Below are positions 1 through 10,590 of a stretch of 64,000 nt of DNA, piece after piece. The DNA is taken from contig NZ_CP031844.2 of assembly GCF_003606345.3 (NCBI RefSeq), positions 806,001 to 870,000 on the forward strand, given 5' to 3'. The DNA is from Bartonella krasnovii. Lineage in GTDB: Bacteria > Pseudomonadota > Alphaproteobacteria > Rhizobiales > Rhizobiaceae. The notes beneath the pieces are model-generated. The model searched no databases and was not told where the DNA came from. It saw only the letters and a list, made by a program, of their open reading frames with translations. The translations under genes were made by a program, and so were the position numbers. Positions within the stretch are counted from its first letter, which is position 1; every line of letters begins with the position of its first letter.

Positions 1-419
1 GGATATGTTTGTATTTCTTACCAAATATTCGATATTCTTTCACTTATTATTGATTGTTTTTTGAGAGATTTTTTCTGTTCTTTGTTGATAGAGGTTAGTT
101 TTTACGGGAAGGCTTTTGCTTTTTTAAAACAAAGCAGTTTTTTCGGTAACTTGCATTTATCAGTTTTGTAGATTTTCATTTTGAATTAGATCTTTTATAA
201 AGTTTTTTAAATTTTTGAAGAAAATAAATATTTGTACTTTTAGGAATTTTGATTGAGAAAGCGGGGATAATTCTATTAGAAAAAAAGAGTGTGAAGGGAG
301 CAGGGGAGTTCTTTTGTTCTGATAGGTATCAGCATTCTTTGTGGTGCCAGTATTTTTTATATTGATTGGCACATCATTTAAACGATTTTTCAATAAAGAT
401 AGGGATCAGTGGTTAGATA
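1..419. other. AT-rich region upstream of hom, no gene seen
   Basis: I see no credible gene here. The only open frame is a short lysine/phenylalanine-rich one on the minus strand, typical of chance frames in AT-rich DNA. The last 30 bases form the leader of the homoserine dehydrogenase gene, with a weak purine-rich stretch (GGTTAGA) before its ATG. Promoter elements could not be assigned with confidence. Confidence 0.5.
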
Positions 420-1736
420 ATGGCAGAAGCTTTAAAAGTTGGCGTTGCGGGACTTGGTACGGTTGGTGCCTCAGTTGTTCGAGTTCTATGTGAAAAAGCG
501 AATAGTTTGGCTTGTCAGTGTGGGCGATCCATCAAAGTCGTTGCTGTTAGTGCGCGCGATAAAGGCCGTGATCGTGGAATTGATCTCAGTAATATAAGAT
601 GGTTTGATTCACCTGTGGAGATGGCTGCCTTTGATGAGATTGATGTTTTTGTCGAGTTAATTGGTGGTGAATTGGATATTGTATATACTGCTGTTAAGAG
701 TGCGCTTGAGGCAGGACATCATGTTGTGACAGCCAATAAAGCCCTTCTTGCTCGATATGGGGTAGAGCTAGCTATAATTGCAGAACAAAAAGGCGTTTTT
801 CTTCATTTTGAAGCAGCTGTTGCAGGGGGAATCCCTGTTGTTAAAGCGATGAGAGAATCGCTTGTCAGTAATCATATATCGCGGATTTATGGTATTCTTA
901 ATGGAACCTGTAATTATATATTAACACGCATGTTTACAGAAGGTTTTTCGTTCAAAGATTGTTTAGCAGATGCACAAAGACTGGGGTATGCTGAAGCAGA
1001 TCCAACTTTTGATATTGAGGGAAATGATACGGCTCATAAATTAGCTTTGTTAACAAGCTTGGCATTTGGAACAGCTATTTCGTTGGATGATGTTTATGTT
1101 GAAGGGATTCATAATATTTCGCAAATTGATATTCGGGCGGCTGATGAATTGGGATATCGAATTAAGCTTTTAGGGGTTGCTTTAAAAACGGATTCTGGAA
1201 TAGAGCAACGCGTTCACCCAACAATGGTTCCAACATCCTCAATGATTGCACAGATCAATGGTGTAACCAATGCGCTTTCTATTCAAAGTGATTTATTAGG
1301 TGAATTACTGTTTTCTGGTCCTGGCGCTGGAGGAATGGCAACAGCATCAGCTGTTATTGGTGATTTGGCTGATATAGCAAAAGCACGTTCTGGTTTTCAT
1401 TATGCACCTGTTTTAAGACGTCCAGCTTTAGAGCTTGCTCCTCATAAAAAAGCACGTATTTCTCATCATGCAGGGGGGTATTTTATACGTTTAAATGTTC
1501 ATGATCGTGCTGGTGTTTTTGCTGCGGTTGCAAGGCATATGGCTGATAATCATATTTCGTTAGAGTCGATTGTTCAAAGACCTTTTATAGAAAATCAGAT
1601 TGAAAAAACGATTATTTTAATCACGCATGAAACAACAGAAGTGAATGTACGACAGGCACTTGCAGAAATTGAAAAAGATGGACATCTTGTTGCAAAGTCT
1701 CAATTCATTCGTATTGAACGTATGGCAGAGAATTGA
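420..1736 (+). CDS. hom: homoserine dehydrogenase
   Basis: This enzyme reduces aspartate semialdehyde to homoserine with NAD(P)H, the branch step toward threonine and methionine. The 438-residue protein has the usual length of the ACT-containing form. An N-terminal Rossmann motif (GVAGLGTVGASVV, about residues 8-20) binds the nucleotide. The core carries NGTCNYIL and the GYAEADPTFDIEG segment characteristic of the family, followed by GPGAGGMATASAV. The last 80 or so residues (from about HDRAGVFAAVARHMAD) form an ACT domain, implying feedback control by a pathway amino acid. The ATG at 420 gives the canonical N-terminus. It is followed by glpX, an order seen in related alphaproteobacteria. Confidence 0.96.
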   Translation: MAEALKVGVAGLGTVGASVVRVLCEKANSLACQCGRSIKVVAVSARDKGRDRGIDLSNIRWFDSPVEMAAFDEIDVFVELIGGELDIVYTAVKSALEAGHHVVTANKALLARYGVELAIIAEQKGVFLHFEAAVAGGIPVVKAMRESLVSNHISRIYGILNGTCNYILTRMFTEGFSFKDCLADAQRLGYAEADPTFDIEGNDTAHKLALLTSLAFGTAISLDDVYVEGIHNISQIDIRAADELGYRIKLLGVALKTDSGIEQRVHPTMVPTSSMIAQINGVTNALSIQSDLLGELLFSGPGAGGMATASAVIGDLADIAKARSGFHYAPVLRRPALELAPHKKARISHHAGGYFIRLNVHDRAGVFAAVARHMADNHISLESIVQRPFIENQIEKTIILITHETTEVNVRQALAEIEKDGHLVAKSQFIRIERMAEN

Positions 1737-1872
1737 TATCTTATTTTGATAAGACAAGCTGGAATACTTTTATTTCTTGTGGAAAGTTTTCATCTTTGCC
1801 AAAAGCTTTATTCTTAGAGCTTAATTAAGGAATCATATTTTTTCTGGTATTTATTCGGTAGGATTTTTTCAT

Positions 1873-2859
1873 ATGCCCACAACTCAGAAGACTTTAAATG
1901 GACTTGATCGTATTTTGACACTTGAATTGGTACGTGTCACTGAACGTGCTGCTGTTGCTGCTGCACGCTGGCGCGGACGTGGTGATGAAAAGGCGGCGGA
2001 CCAAGCTGCTGTAGATGCAATGCGGCGGGAACTTAATCGATTACCTATTGAGGGTACAGTGGTGATTGGTGAAGGTGAGCGGGATGAAGCGCCCATGCTT
2101 TATATTGGAGAAAAAGTAGGTCTTCAAAATGGACTGGCGATCGATATTGCACTTGATCCACTGGAAGGAACAACACTTTGTGCTAAAAATCTTGCCAACT
2201 CTTTGGCAGTGATTGCCATTGCTGAAAAAGGTAACCTCCTTTATGCTCCTGATGTTTATATGAACAAAATTGCTATTGGTCCTGGTTATCCAAAGGGTGT
2301 GGTGGATATAGATGCTTGTCCTACCGATAATATTCATGCTCTTGCAAAGGCTAAAGGAGTGGCTGTTAATCAGATTACTGTTTGTATTATGGATAGACCT
2401 CGTCATGAAAAATTGATTAATCAAGTGAGAGCGACAGGAGCATCGATTCGCTTGATTGGTGATGGAGATGTTGCTGCTGTTATTGATACAACTGATCCAG
2501 AAGAAACAGGTATTGATATTTATATGGGAATTGGTGGAGCTCCAGAGGGTGTTTTAGCGTCTGCTGCTTTACGCTGTATTGGAGGACAGATGCAAGGTCG
2601 TTTGTTGCTTGATACAGAAGAGAAAATTGCTCGTGCAGCCAAAATGGGGATTAGTGATCCCAATAAGGTTTATACAATGGAAGAAATGGCAAAGGGTGAC
2701 GTTTTGTTCTCAGCGACAGGGGTGACAGATGGTAATATGCTATCTGGTGTTAAATTCACGCCTCGCTGCATTCAGACGGAAACTCTTGTCATGCGTTCTC
2801 ATACGGGGACAGTTCGTAATATTAAAGCAAAGCATAGAGATCATTCGAAATTTGATTAA
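1873..2859 (+). CDS. glpX: class II fructose-1,6-bisphosphatase GlpX
   Basis: It hydrolyses fructose 1,6-bisphosphate to fructose 6-phosphate in gluconeogenesis, using the Li-sensitive class II fold. The 328-residue protein shows the metal-binding family signatures: GEGERDEAPML near residue 66, DPLEGTTLCA near residue 94, and the MDRPRHEKLI and GDGDVAA segments. The length is normal for GlpX. It lies 136 bases after hom on the same strand and ends before a strong hairpin at 2914-2945, so it may be co-transcribed with hom or have its own promoter. GlpX being the only FBPase in this organism cannot be judged from the window. Confidence 0.95.
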   Translation: MPTTQKTLNGLDRILTLELVRVTERAAVAAARWRGRGDEKAADQAAVDAMRRELNRLPIEGTVVIGEGERDEAPMLYIGEKVGLQNGLAIDIALDPLEGTTLCAKNLANSLAVIAIAEKGNLLYAPDVYMNKIAIGPGYPKGVVDIDACPTDNIHALAKAKGVAVNQITVCIMDRPRHEKLINQVRATGASIRLIGDGDVAAVIDTTDPEETGIDIYMGIGGAPEGVLASAALRCIGGQMQGRLLLDTEEKIARAAKMGISDPNKVYTMEEMAKGDVLFSATGVTDGNMLSGVKFTPRCIQTETLVMRSHTGTVRNIKAKHRDHSKFD

Positions 2860-2913
2860 TGTTTTCTTTTTTCTCATTCCTAAAAATAGATCTCTCTGTT
2901 TTTAGTGCATACA

Positions 2914-2945
2914 CTTCCATGAAGGTTGATATATCTTCATGGAAG
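2914..2945 (+). terminator. hairpin after glpX, probable terminator
   Basis: An 11-base perfect stem (CTTCCATGAAG with CTTCATGGAAG) closes a 10-base loop and is followed by CTTTT. It lies between glpX and the convergent ilvE, 29 bases from the ilvE stop, so it can serve the plus strand and perhaps both. Confidence 0.65.
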
Positions 2946-2973
2946 CTTTTATAGATATGAGAATATCGTCTTA

Positions 2974-4080
2974 TTATGAGAGCTGGACAGAATGAACCCA
3001 GCCATTTTTATCTTCTATATTTCCTTTTTGAAGACCAACTAATTGTGTTTGAAGTTGCTTTGTGACTTCTCCAACTGTTTCATTTCCGATAATAAATTCT
3101 CCTCCTTTATATCTAAAACGGCCAATTGATGTGACAACGGCAGCTGTACCACAAGCAAAAACTTCTTTAAGGTGTCCACTCTTTGCATCTTCTTGAAGCG
3201 ATGCAAAAGAATAAGGACGCTCTTCTATCGTTAACCCTATTTGTTGAGCCAACTGTAGAATTGAATGGCGTGTTATTCCCGGAAGGATTGTTCCATTAAG
3301 GGGAGGGGTTACGAGTGTATTATTGTCCATAATAAAGCAGACATTCATACCGCCAAGTTCTTCAATCCATCTATGTTCAACCATATCAAGGAAGAGCACT
3401 TGGCTACAATTATTTTCAATTGCACTTTTTTGTGCAAGTAAGCTGGCTGCATAGTTTCCACCACATTTGGCAGCACCTGTCCCTCCTGGACCAGCACGAC
3501 TATATTCTGTTTCAATCCAGACGCTGACAGACTTTTCTTCTCCTTTGAAATAGGATTCAACTGGAGAGGCTATGATACAAAAAAGATATTCTTGAGAAGG
3601 ACGAACGCCCAAAAAGCTTTCATTACCAAACATAAATGGACGAATGTAGAGGCTTGCGTTAGGATGATCAGAAACCCACTTTTGATCAACTTTTACTAAT
3701 TGATGAACGGCATCCAGAAAAATATCTTTTGGTAATTCTGGCATGGCTAACCGGTGTGCTGACTCTATAAATCTTTGTGCATTGGCATCAGGACGGAAGA
3801 GCAAGATGCGTCCATCTTTTGCACGATATGCTTTTAAACCCTCAAAAATTTCCTGTCCATAATGCAAAACGGTACTTGCAGGGTTAATTTCTAAAGCTTT
3901 GTATTGAGAAATAACGGCGTTATGCCAGCCTTTGCCTTGCGTCCATTGAATAGTGCACATATGGTCTGTAAAGAATTGACCAAAACCAGGACTTTTTAGA
4001 ATTTCTTCACGTTTTTCTCTTGATAGAGGTGATGGGTGCTTTTCTATTGTAAAGGGAAGTGACGATATGGGAGATTTCAT
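2974..4080 (-). CDS. ilvE: branched-chain amino-acid aminotransferase
   Basis: This fold-type IV PLP enzyme catalyses the last step of valine, leucine and isoleucine synthesis and the first step of their breakdown. The 368-residue length fits the longer BCAT form typical of many alphaproteobacteria and eukaryotes. The Schiff-base lysine is probably K205 in TGAAKCGGNYAASL. Other family features are HYGQEIFEGLKAYR (about residues 73-86), RPFMFGNESFLGV, and the EELGGMNVCFI segment. It is monocistronic: glpX is convergent downstream and the 4390 gene is divergent upstream. A tandem 22-base repeat in that divergent region could be a control site. Confidence 0.95.
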   Translation of the reverse strand: MKSPISSLPFTIEKHPSPLSREKREEILKSPGFGQFFTDHMCTIQWTQGKGWHNAVISQYKALEINPASTVLHYGQEIFEGLKAYRAKDGRILLFRPDANAQRFIESAHRLAMPELPKDIFLDAVHQLVKVDQKWVSDHPNASLYIRPFMFGNESFLGVRPSQEYLFCIIASPVESYFKGEEKSVSVWIETEYSRAGPGGTGAAKCGGNYAASLLAQKSAIENNCSQVLFLDMVEHRWIEELGGMNVCFIMDNNTLVTPPLNGTILPGITRHSILQLAQQIGLTIEERPYSFASLQEDAKSGHLKEVFACGTAAVVTSIGRFRYKGGEFIIGNETVGEVTKQLQTQLVGLQKGNIEDKNGWVHSVQLS

Positions 4081-4389
4081 AAGAAAAACCTTTTGGGACT
4101 GTTTTATTTTTTATTTAATAAAAATAATGAAATATTCTGACCATAACTCTATTATTAGCAAATCCTTTGTGTCAATGTTTTATTGTAGAACTCAAAGGGT
4201 TTTATTATAGAGTTCAAAGGTTATGATAGATATTTTAATTCTATTCTCGGTTCTCTTTCCTCACTTTATAAAGGTATCTGGAACCTTTATCTCTCTTTAT
4301 CGTTTTCTCAAAATAAGTATCTGAATGATTTCATATATGCATATTTTCTAAAAATTTTAAGATTAAGGGGATGAGAAAAGGAATCCACT
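4081..4389. other. divergent intergenic region between ilvE and a small membrane protein
   Basis: This 309-base AT-rich stretch holds the promoters of two divergent genes. The only structure I see is a direct tandem duplication of 22 bases at 4178-4221, listed separately. The start of the 4390 gene is preceded by a purine-rich GGGGATGAGAAAAGGAA stretch that can serve as its ribosome binding site. Confidence 0.5.
4178..4221. repeat. tandem 22-base direct repeat
   Basis: Two adjacent copies start at 4178 and 4200. Each reads TTTTATT(G/A)TAGA(A/G)(C/T)TCAAAGG plus one base, so the copies differ at only a few positions. The repeat lies in the divergent ilvE/4390 control region, where it could be a double operator. 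This is inference; a chance duplication is equally possible. Confidence 0.5.
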
Positions 4390-4665
4390 ATGATTGATAA
4401 AAATTATCACACATATGAAGAACGTATGGCTGAAGAAAGAAAAAATCATGAACAGCGTGTTTCAATCGCTAAGGGTATTTTTGCTATTCTTCTTGCTTTG
4501 GTTATTATTTGGTTTGTTTTTGGTTTTTTAGGATCTTTTTTTGCGAGATCTCCTGAACATAGTTCACGTTATAATACTCCACAAACAAGTCAGAGCATAC
4601 CAGCGCCCCAAAAAGATTTAAATTCACCCCCTTCTGTACCTTATACCTATAAGAGTACGCAGTGA
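4390..4665 (+). CDS. small single-span membrane protein, function unknown
   Basis: A 91-residue protein that I do not recognise. It starts with a charged, glutamate- and arginine-rich N-terminus (about 26 residues, EERMAEERKNHEQR). One membrane segment follows (about residues 28-52, IFAILLALVIIWFVFGFLGSFF), then a polar, proline- and serine-rich tail. The pattern suggests an inner-membrane protein with the short N-terminus in the cytoplasm and the tail outside. The ATG at 4390 follows a GGAA-type ribosome binding site. It is divergent from ilvE and convergent with the SPOR gene. The clear hydrophobic segment and good start support a real gene. Confidence 0.7.
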   Translation: MIDKNYHTYEERMAEERKNHEQRVSIAKGIFAILLALVIIWFVFGFLGSFFARSPEHSSRYNTPQTSQSIPAPQKDLNSPPSVPYTYKSTQ

Positions 4666-4785
4666 TTTTTTGTAAACATAATCTTTTAAATAAGGCAAAA
4701 ATTGATGCAGATTACAAAATAAAGTCGGCTTAAATACATAAGCCAAAAAGATGGAGATGATTTTAATTTCTGAAGTTTCCGATAC

Positions 4786-4820
4786 AATCATGTAACGATT
4801 TTAACAACCGTTACATGATT
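4786..4820. terminator. long hairpin between convergent genes
   Basis: A perfect 12-base stem (AATCATGTAACG with CGTTACATGATT) encloses an 11-base loop. It sits only 3 bases beyond the stop of the SPOR-domain gene and 120 bases beyond the small membrane protein gene. A bidirectional terminator is the simplest reading, although neither side has a clean T-run. Confidence 0.5.
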
Positions 4821-4823
4821 AGT

Positions 4824-7337
4824 TTAGCGTGTTATGAAGCAACTTCCACCAGAGTTTTTAATGGTTTCACAAAGGATTACGGCTTCATCACGATTTTGTG
4901 TTTGAATACGAACACGGTAATAGGTTCCTTTTCCTGGTATAAAAGCCGACTGAATATTTAAAGGACGGGCCCCGATAATAAATCCGAATTTGGATTTCAT
5001 ATTTTTCAAAGAATCTCTAGCTAACTCATGCGTTGGTTGAGAGGAAAGTTGCACATAATAACTCTCTGAATTTTGTGATGCAACTCTATTTTCTGATGTG
5101 GGGCGAGTGGCGGCGTGCGTTTCGACTTCTGCATTTCTCTCTGCATGGGAAGGAATTGGGATAAATTTTTCTTCAATATCCGCATTAGAAGTATTTTCAG
5201 CAATTATTTTATCAATATTATTTTTGAGATCATAATCACTTTCTTGGTCATTTTTATCGGAATTATGCGACAAAACAGCTGATGACTCTTGAATCTCGTC
5301 AGGAGTTTGATCAATGGATTGAGTAGATTGATCAGCAGTTTTGCTCTCTGTTTGATGTACAGGAGCCAGTGTAACTGTACCATCTTGATTGACAATAACG
5401 GTTTGTACTTCTCGCGTTGGGATAGTGTGATTAATAGCTTCAGTGACTGCATCTTCAACATCAGATTCAGTGGAAGAAGCTGATGCGACATTTGGAGACT
5501 CTTCTGGATTTAATCCCTCTAAGCTATCAGGTTTCTCAGAGCTATCGATAAGAAATTGTTGTGTATTTTCTTGTTTGTCATTTTGCCCAGTTGTTTGTTT
5601 ATAGACATCTAAATTATGAGCAACATCACTTTTTGTCTCAGTTGCTTCTGGTTTGAATTTAAAAGGTGTATTATCAGCGTGGATAATGACCCTTTCTTCA
5701 TTTTTCTGTGATGACATGAAAAAATAATAATAACCAGTAAACCCAATGGCTACTAAAATAAGAAGAAAAATACCTTTGATGAAAACTTTACCCCAAATAG
5801 AATTTTTAAGGGGAGGCGGTGCTGAGGGAGGCGTAGGGTTTCCATCTGAGTTTGTGTATAGTGAATTCTCACTCAAAGAGGGAGAATTATATTCGATATC
5901 GGCATTAGAAAAATAGTCGACATTTTGTTCTTTAGAATTTATATAACCGCCTTCTTTTGAATTTTGCATAGTTTGATGAAAAATTTCATTGAAAGTTTCA
6001 TTTTTCTGTTGTTTTTGAGAAAAATTACTTGTTGGAACATGTCCTACATTGAGTACATCTGCAAATTCTTCTTCCAAACCACCTGTTGGTACATCGTATT
6101 CTGGGGCTTCATACGGGACTTCTGGAACCATAATAGGGCCAGTTTTTTCCACGATTTCTTCTGAAAATTTATAAGTATCAACATCGGGTGGGGGAGTATC
6201 CCTGTGTGTATAGTTATGGGGGAAAAAACTCTCTGTTTGTTTTGTATTAAGAGGTTTTGATGAGGAAAGATACTCATCTAAATTATTTTGGTTATATGAA
6301 ATTTCTCTGTTTGGGCTAGAGACATTTTCAGGCTTATTGATGTATTGGGTTTGAGCCTCATTAGATGTTGCAATTTTTTCACTGTAAGCTTCTTGTTGTG
6401 AGGGATTTTCTTCAAAAAAATGGGGATAATTGGCTGTATGATCTTCTTGTGAAGATTCCTCTAAATACGATTGTCTGTCAACGTGTGTAGAATTCAAAGG
6501 GGAGGAGAAGCCACTTGTTGTCTGATTTTTTGTTGTGTTTTGTTTTTCTGACACAAGGTTAGAAGATGAAAAAGACTTATTTGCTTCCGGAGAAGAGGAA
6601 ACATCCGTATAATTTTTGGGGGGCAAATTTTCTTGATCCGCTGAAATGTTATAGGGATGGGTTCTGGGAGGATCATAGAAGTTTTGATTAACATCATAAG
6701 TTTTTTGTATATTCGAAGTCTCAGGCTGTTGTGAGGTTGTTTGTGAAAAACGATTGGTTCTTTCAACAGTTTCTGTCTCATTTCTCTTATTTTCGCGTCT
6801 TTCAGATTCATTGAAAAAGAAATTTTCTGATTCTGATTGTGAGATAAAATTTCTTTTTTCAAAAAAAGGATGAGCACTTGTTGCTGCTTCTTTCTGTTGA
6901 GACAATTGATTCTTTTGGATCGGTAATGGGGAAAGCGCGTCTAAAATTTGTTCTTCATCATGACTGGTCGGTGAAGAATATTTTTCTTCAGATAAATTAT
7001 TTTGTTTTGAATGGTTGAAAGAACCAGTTTGTGCAATATCTGAGGCTGTTGCGTTGCTGGTTGCATGCAAGTTCCATTGCTTTTTTTGATCATCAAACGG
7101 TAAGTCATGTGTTAAATTATTTTCAAGTTCTTCTTCTAGAAAAGACAAATCAAAATCATCATCAGGGGATGATGTTTTAGAATGAGAGGTCGAGCGATCT
7201 GTCTGTAAAGAAGAGTGCTCATTTTGGTTTCCGCTTTGTTTGGTCGGATTAAAAATGCGCATAAGTCTTTCTAAAGAATCATGGTGTTCATGATCTCGTT
7301 TTGTTTCGTGCGGATTTTTGCGATCGTTATCGCTCAT
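4824..7337 (-). CDS. SPOR-domain membrane protein
   Basis: A protein of about 837 residues with a long polar N-terminal region (rich in Ser, Asn, Gln, Glu; over 500 residues, probably disordered and cytoplasmic). A single membrane span follows (IFLLILVAIGFTGYYYFF), then a Thr/Glu-rich periplasmic linker and a C-terminal SPOR domain of about 80 residues beginning SYYVQLSSQPTHELA. SPOR domains bind denuded peptidoglycan at division sites, so a role in cell division or wall remodelling is likely. I chose the ATG at 7337 over a TTG 36 bases upstream. It follows argS, the same order as in rhizobia and Brucella, where nagZ and scpAB come next; those are absent here. Confidence 0.85.
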   Translation of the reverse strand: MSDNDRKNPHETKRDHEHHDSLERLMRIFNPTKQSGNQNEHSSLQTDRSTSHSKTSSPDDDFDLSFLEEELENNLTHDLPFDDQKKQWNLHATSNATASDIAQTGSFNHSKQNNLSEEKYSSPTSHDEEQILDALSPLPIQKNQLSQQKEAATSAHPFFEKRNFISQSESENFFFNESERRENKRNETETVERTNRFSQTTSQQPETSNIQKTYDVNQNFYDPPRTHPYNISADQENLPPKNYTDVSSSPEANKSFSSSNLVSEKQNTTKNQTTSGFSSPLNSTHVDRQSYLEESSQEDHTANYPHFFEENPSQQEAYSEKIATSNEAQTQYINKPENVSSPNREISYNQNNLDEYLSSSKPLNTKQTESFFPHNYTHRDTPPPDVDTYKFSEEIVEKTGPIMVPEVPYEAPEYDVPTGGLEEEFADVLNVGHVPTSNFSQKQQKNETFNEIFHQTMQNSKEGGYINSKEQNVDYFSNADIEYNSPSLSENSLYTNSDGNPTPPSAPPPLKNSIWGKVFIKGIFLLILVAIGFTGYYYFFMSSQKNEERVIIHADNTPFKFKPEATETKSDVAHNLDVYKQTTGQNDKQENTQQFLIDSSEKPDSLEGLNPEESPNVASASSTESDVEDAVTEAINHTIPTREVQTVIVNQDGTVTLAPVHQTESKTADQSTQSIDQTPDEIQESSAVLSHNSDKNDQESDYDLKNNIDKIIAENTSNADIEEKFIPIPSHAERNAEVETHAATRPTSENRVASQNSESYYVQLSSQPTHELARDSLKNMKSKFGFIIGARPLNIQSAFIPGKGTYYRVRIQTQNRDEAVILCETIKNSGGSCFITR

Positions 7338-7488
7338 AGCTTTTCTCACATAATGATTTGCACTGTCGTGCAATCAATGGTTAATTTTGATTTATTATAT
7401 TAAAATTATAAATTTTCCCCCTCTCATGCAAGAATACATGAAAAAGTTTACCAATAAAGTACCTATTGTATGTATTTATAGAACTTTT

Positions 7489-9246
7489 TCAACGCATTTC
7501 TATTGGGGCTTCGACTCCTATGATGCTAAGTCCTGATGATAAAATATTGATAACAGCTTGTATCAAGCCCAATCTTGCAAAGGATAACTCTTTATCATTA
7601 GGCTGAATAAAGCGTAAATTGAGACTTTCGCTCCCTTTATTCCAATGGGTGTGAAAGCAGGAGGCAAGATCATAAAGATAAAACGCTAATCGATGGGGTT
7701 CTTTATGAATGACCGCTTGTTCAATAATACGCGGATATTCAGAAAGTTTGCGTATTAATAATATTTCATTGTCATCTGTTAGTTGATGAAGATGGGGGAT
7801 CAATATGTCCTCTGAAAAGCTCTCAATATGGAGCACTTCTTGTGCCTGACGAAAGACTGAGTGACAACGTGCACTTGCATATTGTACGTAAAAGATAGGG
7901 TTATCTTTTGATTGTTCTGTTACTTTTGCAAAATCAAAATCAAGAGGAGCTTCGCATTTGCGGTATAACATCATAAAACGCACTGGATCACGACCAACTT
8001 CCTCAACAACATCTCTTAGAGTGACAAATGATCCTGCTCTTTTTGACATGCGTACAGGTTGACCGTTGCGAAAGAGTTTTACTAATTGACATAAGAAAAC
8101 ACTCAGTCTGGCTTTATCCCCAGAAATTGCTTTTGCCATGGCTTCTAGTCGCTTTACATAGCCTGCATGGTCTGCGCCTAGAATATAAATCATTTCATCA
8201 AAATGACGATTAAATTTATCCCGAAAATAAGCAACATCAGCAGCAAAATAAGTGTAAGAACCATCGGATTTAACCAAAACACGGTCTTGGTCATCACCAA
8301 CATTTGTTGAACGAAACAAAGTTTGTTCGCTTGGTTCCCAATCTTCTATATTTTGTCCTTTGGGAGGGGGGAGTTTTCCTTTGTAGATATAACCATTTAA
8401 AGTGAGGTCATTAATGGTGTTACGAATAGCGCGGGCATTATCTGCGTAAAGCATTCGCTCAGAGAAAAAGATATCATGATAAATATTAAGAGCCGCCAAA
8501 TCTTCGCGAATCATGGACATCATTGCCTGAATTGCCCGTTCTTTTACAATAGATAAGGCTTTATCTTTATCCATGATGAGGAGTTGATCACCAAACTCTT
8601 GAGCTAATGATTGACCTAATGGTATCAAGTACTCTCCAGGATAGAGTCCCTCTGGAATTTCATTAATTTTTTGTCCAAGAGCTTCACGATAGCGCAACAG
8701 TACAGAGTGAGCGAGGACTTCGATTTGTTGACCAGCATCATTGATATAATATTCTTTCGTGATGTTATAGCCCGTAAATTGCAGCAAATTAGAGAGAACA
8801 TCTCCAACAACAGCGCCGCGACAATGTCCTACATGCATAGGGCCTGTCGGATTTGCTGAGACATATTCAACATTGACACGTTTTCCTTGTCCTATAGGGA
8901 TGCGACCATAGGAAAGGCCTAATTCAAGCATGGATTTTACAGCATCTTGCCAAAATAATTTTGTAAGCTTGATGTTGATAAAACCAGGACCAGCAACATC
9001 AATATTCTCGATAGAGGAATCATTTTTAAGCAGTTCTATGATTTTATCGGCAAGTATACGAGGACTCATCCCAACAGATTTTGCAAGCACCATAGCAGCA
9101 TTGGTTGATAAATGACCATGGGAGGAATCACGTGGGGGATCAACGGTGATTTTTGATAAATCTAGATCTTTTCCACTTTTTCCTTTTATATCAGATAATT
9201 CAATTAATTTTTTAATTTTTTTTTCGAAGTTTTTAAAGATATTCAT
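7489..9246 (-). CDS. argS: arginyl-tRNA synthetase
   Basis: This class I synthetase charges tRNA-Arg. The protein has about 585 residues from the ATG at 9246 ([10 protein letters not shown]); an in-frame upstream start at 9270 adds only eight unlikely residues and reaches toward dgt. The N-terminal Add1 tRNA-binding region is followed by the HIGH-type motif ([13 protein letters not shown]) and the KMSKS-type motif in [13 protein letters not shown]. An anticodon-binding DALR domain ends the protein ([22 protein letters not shown]). It lies 30 bases downstream of dgt and upstream of the SPOR gene, forming a likely three-gene operon on the minus strand. Confidence 0.96.
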   Translation of the reverse strand: MNIFKNFEKKIKKLIELSDIKGKSGKDLDLSKITVDPPRDSSHGHLSTNAAMVLAKSVGMSPRILADKIIELLKNDSSIENIDVAGPGFINIKLTKLFWQDAVKSMLELGLSYGRIPIGQGKRVNVEYVSANPTGPMHVGHCRGAVVGDVLSNLLQFTGYNITKEYYINDAGQQIEVLAHSVLLRYREALGQKINEIPEGLYPGEYLIPLGQSLAQEFGDQLLIMDKDKALSIVKERAIQAMMSMIREDLAALNIYHDIFFSERMLYADNARAIRNTINDLTLNGYIYKGKLPPPKGQNIEDWEPSEQTLFRSTNVGDDQDRVLVKSDGSYTYFAADVAYFRDKFNRHFDEMIYILGADHAGYVKRLEAMAKAISGDKARLSVFLCQLVKLFRNGQPVRMSKRAGSFVTLRDVVEEVGRDPVRFMMLYRKCEAPLDFDFAKVTEQSKDNPIFYVQYASARCHSVFRQAQEVLHIESFSEDILIPHLHQLTDDNEILLIRKLSEYPRIIEQAVIHKEPHRLAFYLYDLASCFHTHWNKGSESLNLRFIQPNDKELSFARLGLIQAVINILSSGLSIIGVEAPIEMR

Positions 9247-9276
9247 ATTGAGCTTCCATGATGATGCCAAAAGCCA

Positions 9277-10479
9277 TTAAACGAAATTATCTGTATGGTC
9301 AAATAAACGGTGATATTCACGTAAAGCATAGTGATCAGTCATCCCTGAAAGAAAGTCAGCAATCAGACGTGCTAACTCTTGATTTTTTAAGTACACTGTT
9401 TTTTTGCACCAACTTTCAGGCATTGTATTTGGATTTTCATAATAACAATTGAATAATTTTTGTACAATGCATTTTGCCTCATTGCGACGACTAAGAACTT
9501 GTTCGTGGTAATAAAGATTTTTAAAAAGAAAGTTTTTTAGTTCTTTTTCGTAAATGCTCATTGATGGTGAAAAGGTAACAATAGTTTCTTTTGCTTGGTA
9601 AATATCGTTTATGCTGGTTGGTTTGATGCGTGCTAAGTTTTCATGTGATTGTTTGATAACATCTTCGACCATGGTTGTGATTTGTCTTCGTACAAGTGTA
9701 TAACCGCGTCGTGCTTGGTCGAGGTGGGGATGCTCATCTGTAATATCTTTTAAGATGGCTGCTGTTAGTGCTATGTTTTCAAATTGATCGAGTGTTAAAA
9801 ATTTCGATCGTAAACCATCATCAATATCATGGGCATTGTATGCAATATCATCTGCAATCGCAGCACATTGTGCTTCTAGTCCTGCAAAACAATCGAGTGC
9901 AAGATCTTGCTTTGCATTGTATTGTAAAATGTCGGTGGGAACCTCTTTATTCTTCGCGTGAGGACCTAAAAGGGGCCCGTTATGCTTTACAAGTCCCTCG
10001 AGGGTTTCCCATGTAAGGTTGAGACCATCAAAATTTGCATAGCGCTGTTCTAGTTTTGTAACAATGCGTAAGGCTTGTGCATTATGGTCGAAGCCGCCAT
10101 AATGAGCCATGGCTTCATTAAGAGCTTCTTCTCCTGCATGGCCAAAGGGTGTGTGCCCAAAATCATGTGCAAGAGCAATGGCTTCGGCAAGATCTTCATC
10201 AAGATACAGAGCCCGTGCAAGTGTTCGTGCAATTTGGGAAACTTCTATGGAATGGGTAAGGCGGGTGCGATAATGATCGCTTTCATCCGCAATGAACACT
10301 TGCGTTTTATGTTTAAGGCGTCGGAACGCATTAGAATGGATAATACGATCTCTATCTCGTTGAAAGGGTGAGCGCGTAGAGCTCATCGTTTCATGGAATA
10401 GTCGTCCACGGCTTGTTTGCGGGTGCACACTGTAGAGTGCTCGAGATTGGTAATTTAAGTTGATCGTGCCTATATCCAT
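9277..10479 (-). CDS. deoxyguanosinetriphosphate triphosphohydrolase-like protein
   Basis: This HD-domain hydrolase removes triphosphate from dNTPs and helps control nucleotide pools. The 400-residue protein matches the shorter, dGTPase-like family common in alphaproteobacteria. Metal ligands are visible as H76 ([12 protein letters not shown]) and H105-D106 ([14 protein letters not shown]), with the later [16 protein letters not shown] segment supplying another acidic ligand. It is first in the dgt-argS-SPOR operon. The divergent erpA gene starts 112 bases away. Its substrate preference is not evident from sequence. Confidence 0.93.
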   Translation of the reverse strand: MDIGTINLNYQSRALYSVHPQTSRGRLFHETMSSTRSPFQRDRDRIIHSNAFRRLKHKTQVFIADESDHYRTRLTHSIEVSQIARTLARALYLDEDLAEAIALAHDFGHTPFGHAGEEALNEAMAHYGGFDHNAQALRIVTKLEQRYANFDGLNLTWETLEGLVKHNGPLLGPHAKNKEVPTDILQYNAKQDLALDCFAGLEAQCAAIADDIAYNAHDIDDGLRSKFLTLDQFENIALTAAILKDITDEHPHLDQARRGYTLVRRQITTMVEDVIKQSHENLARIKPTSINDIYQAKETIVTFSPSMSIYEKELKNFLFKNLYYHEQVLSRRNEAKCIVQKLFNCYYENPNTMPESWCKKTVYLKNQELARLIADFLSGMTDHYALREYHRLFDHTDNFV

Positions 10480-10590
10480 TGCAAGCTGTCCATTATCATC
10501 TTAAAATTGAGAGTGGTTTATGATGAATAAATTTTCTCTTTAATAGTGTGAGATACTCTTTCTTGATGGTTTAATGCAAGGATATATAAA

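Noticed and set aside
160..393. Minus-strand frame of 77 residues upstream of hom
   Set aside because: Lysine/phenylalanine-rich composition, no ribosome binding site or motif; typical chance frame in AT-rich DNA.
2684..2700. TGGCAAAGGGTGAC in glpX resembles the prophage palindrome half-site
   Set aside because: No inverted partner nearby and it encodes conserved GlpX residues; chance similarity.
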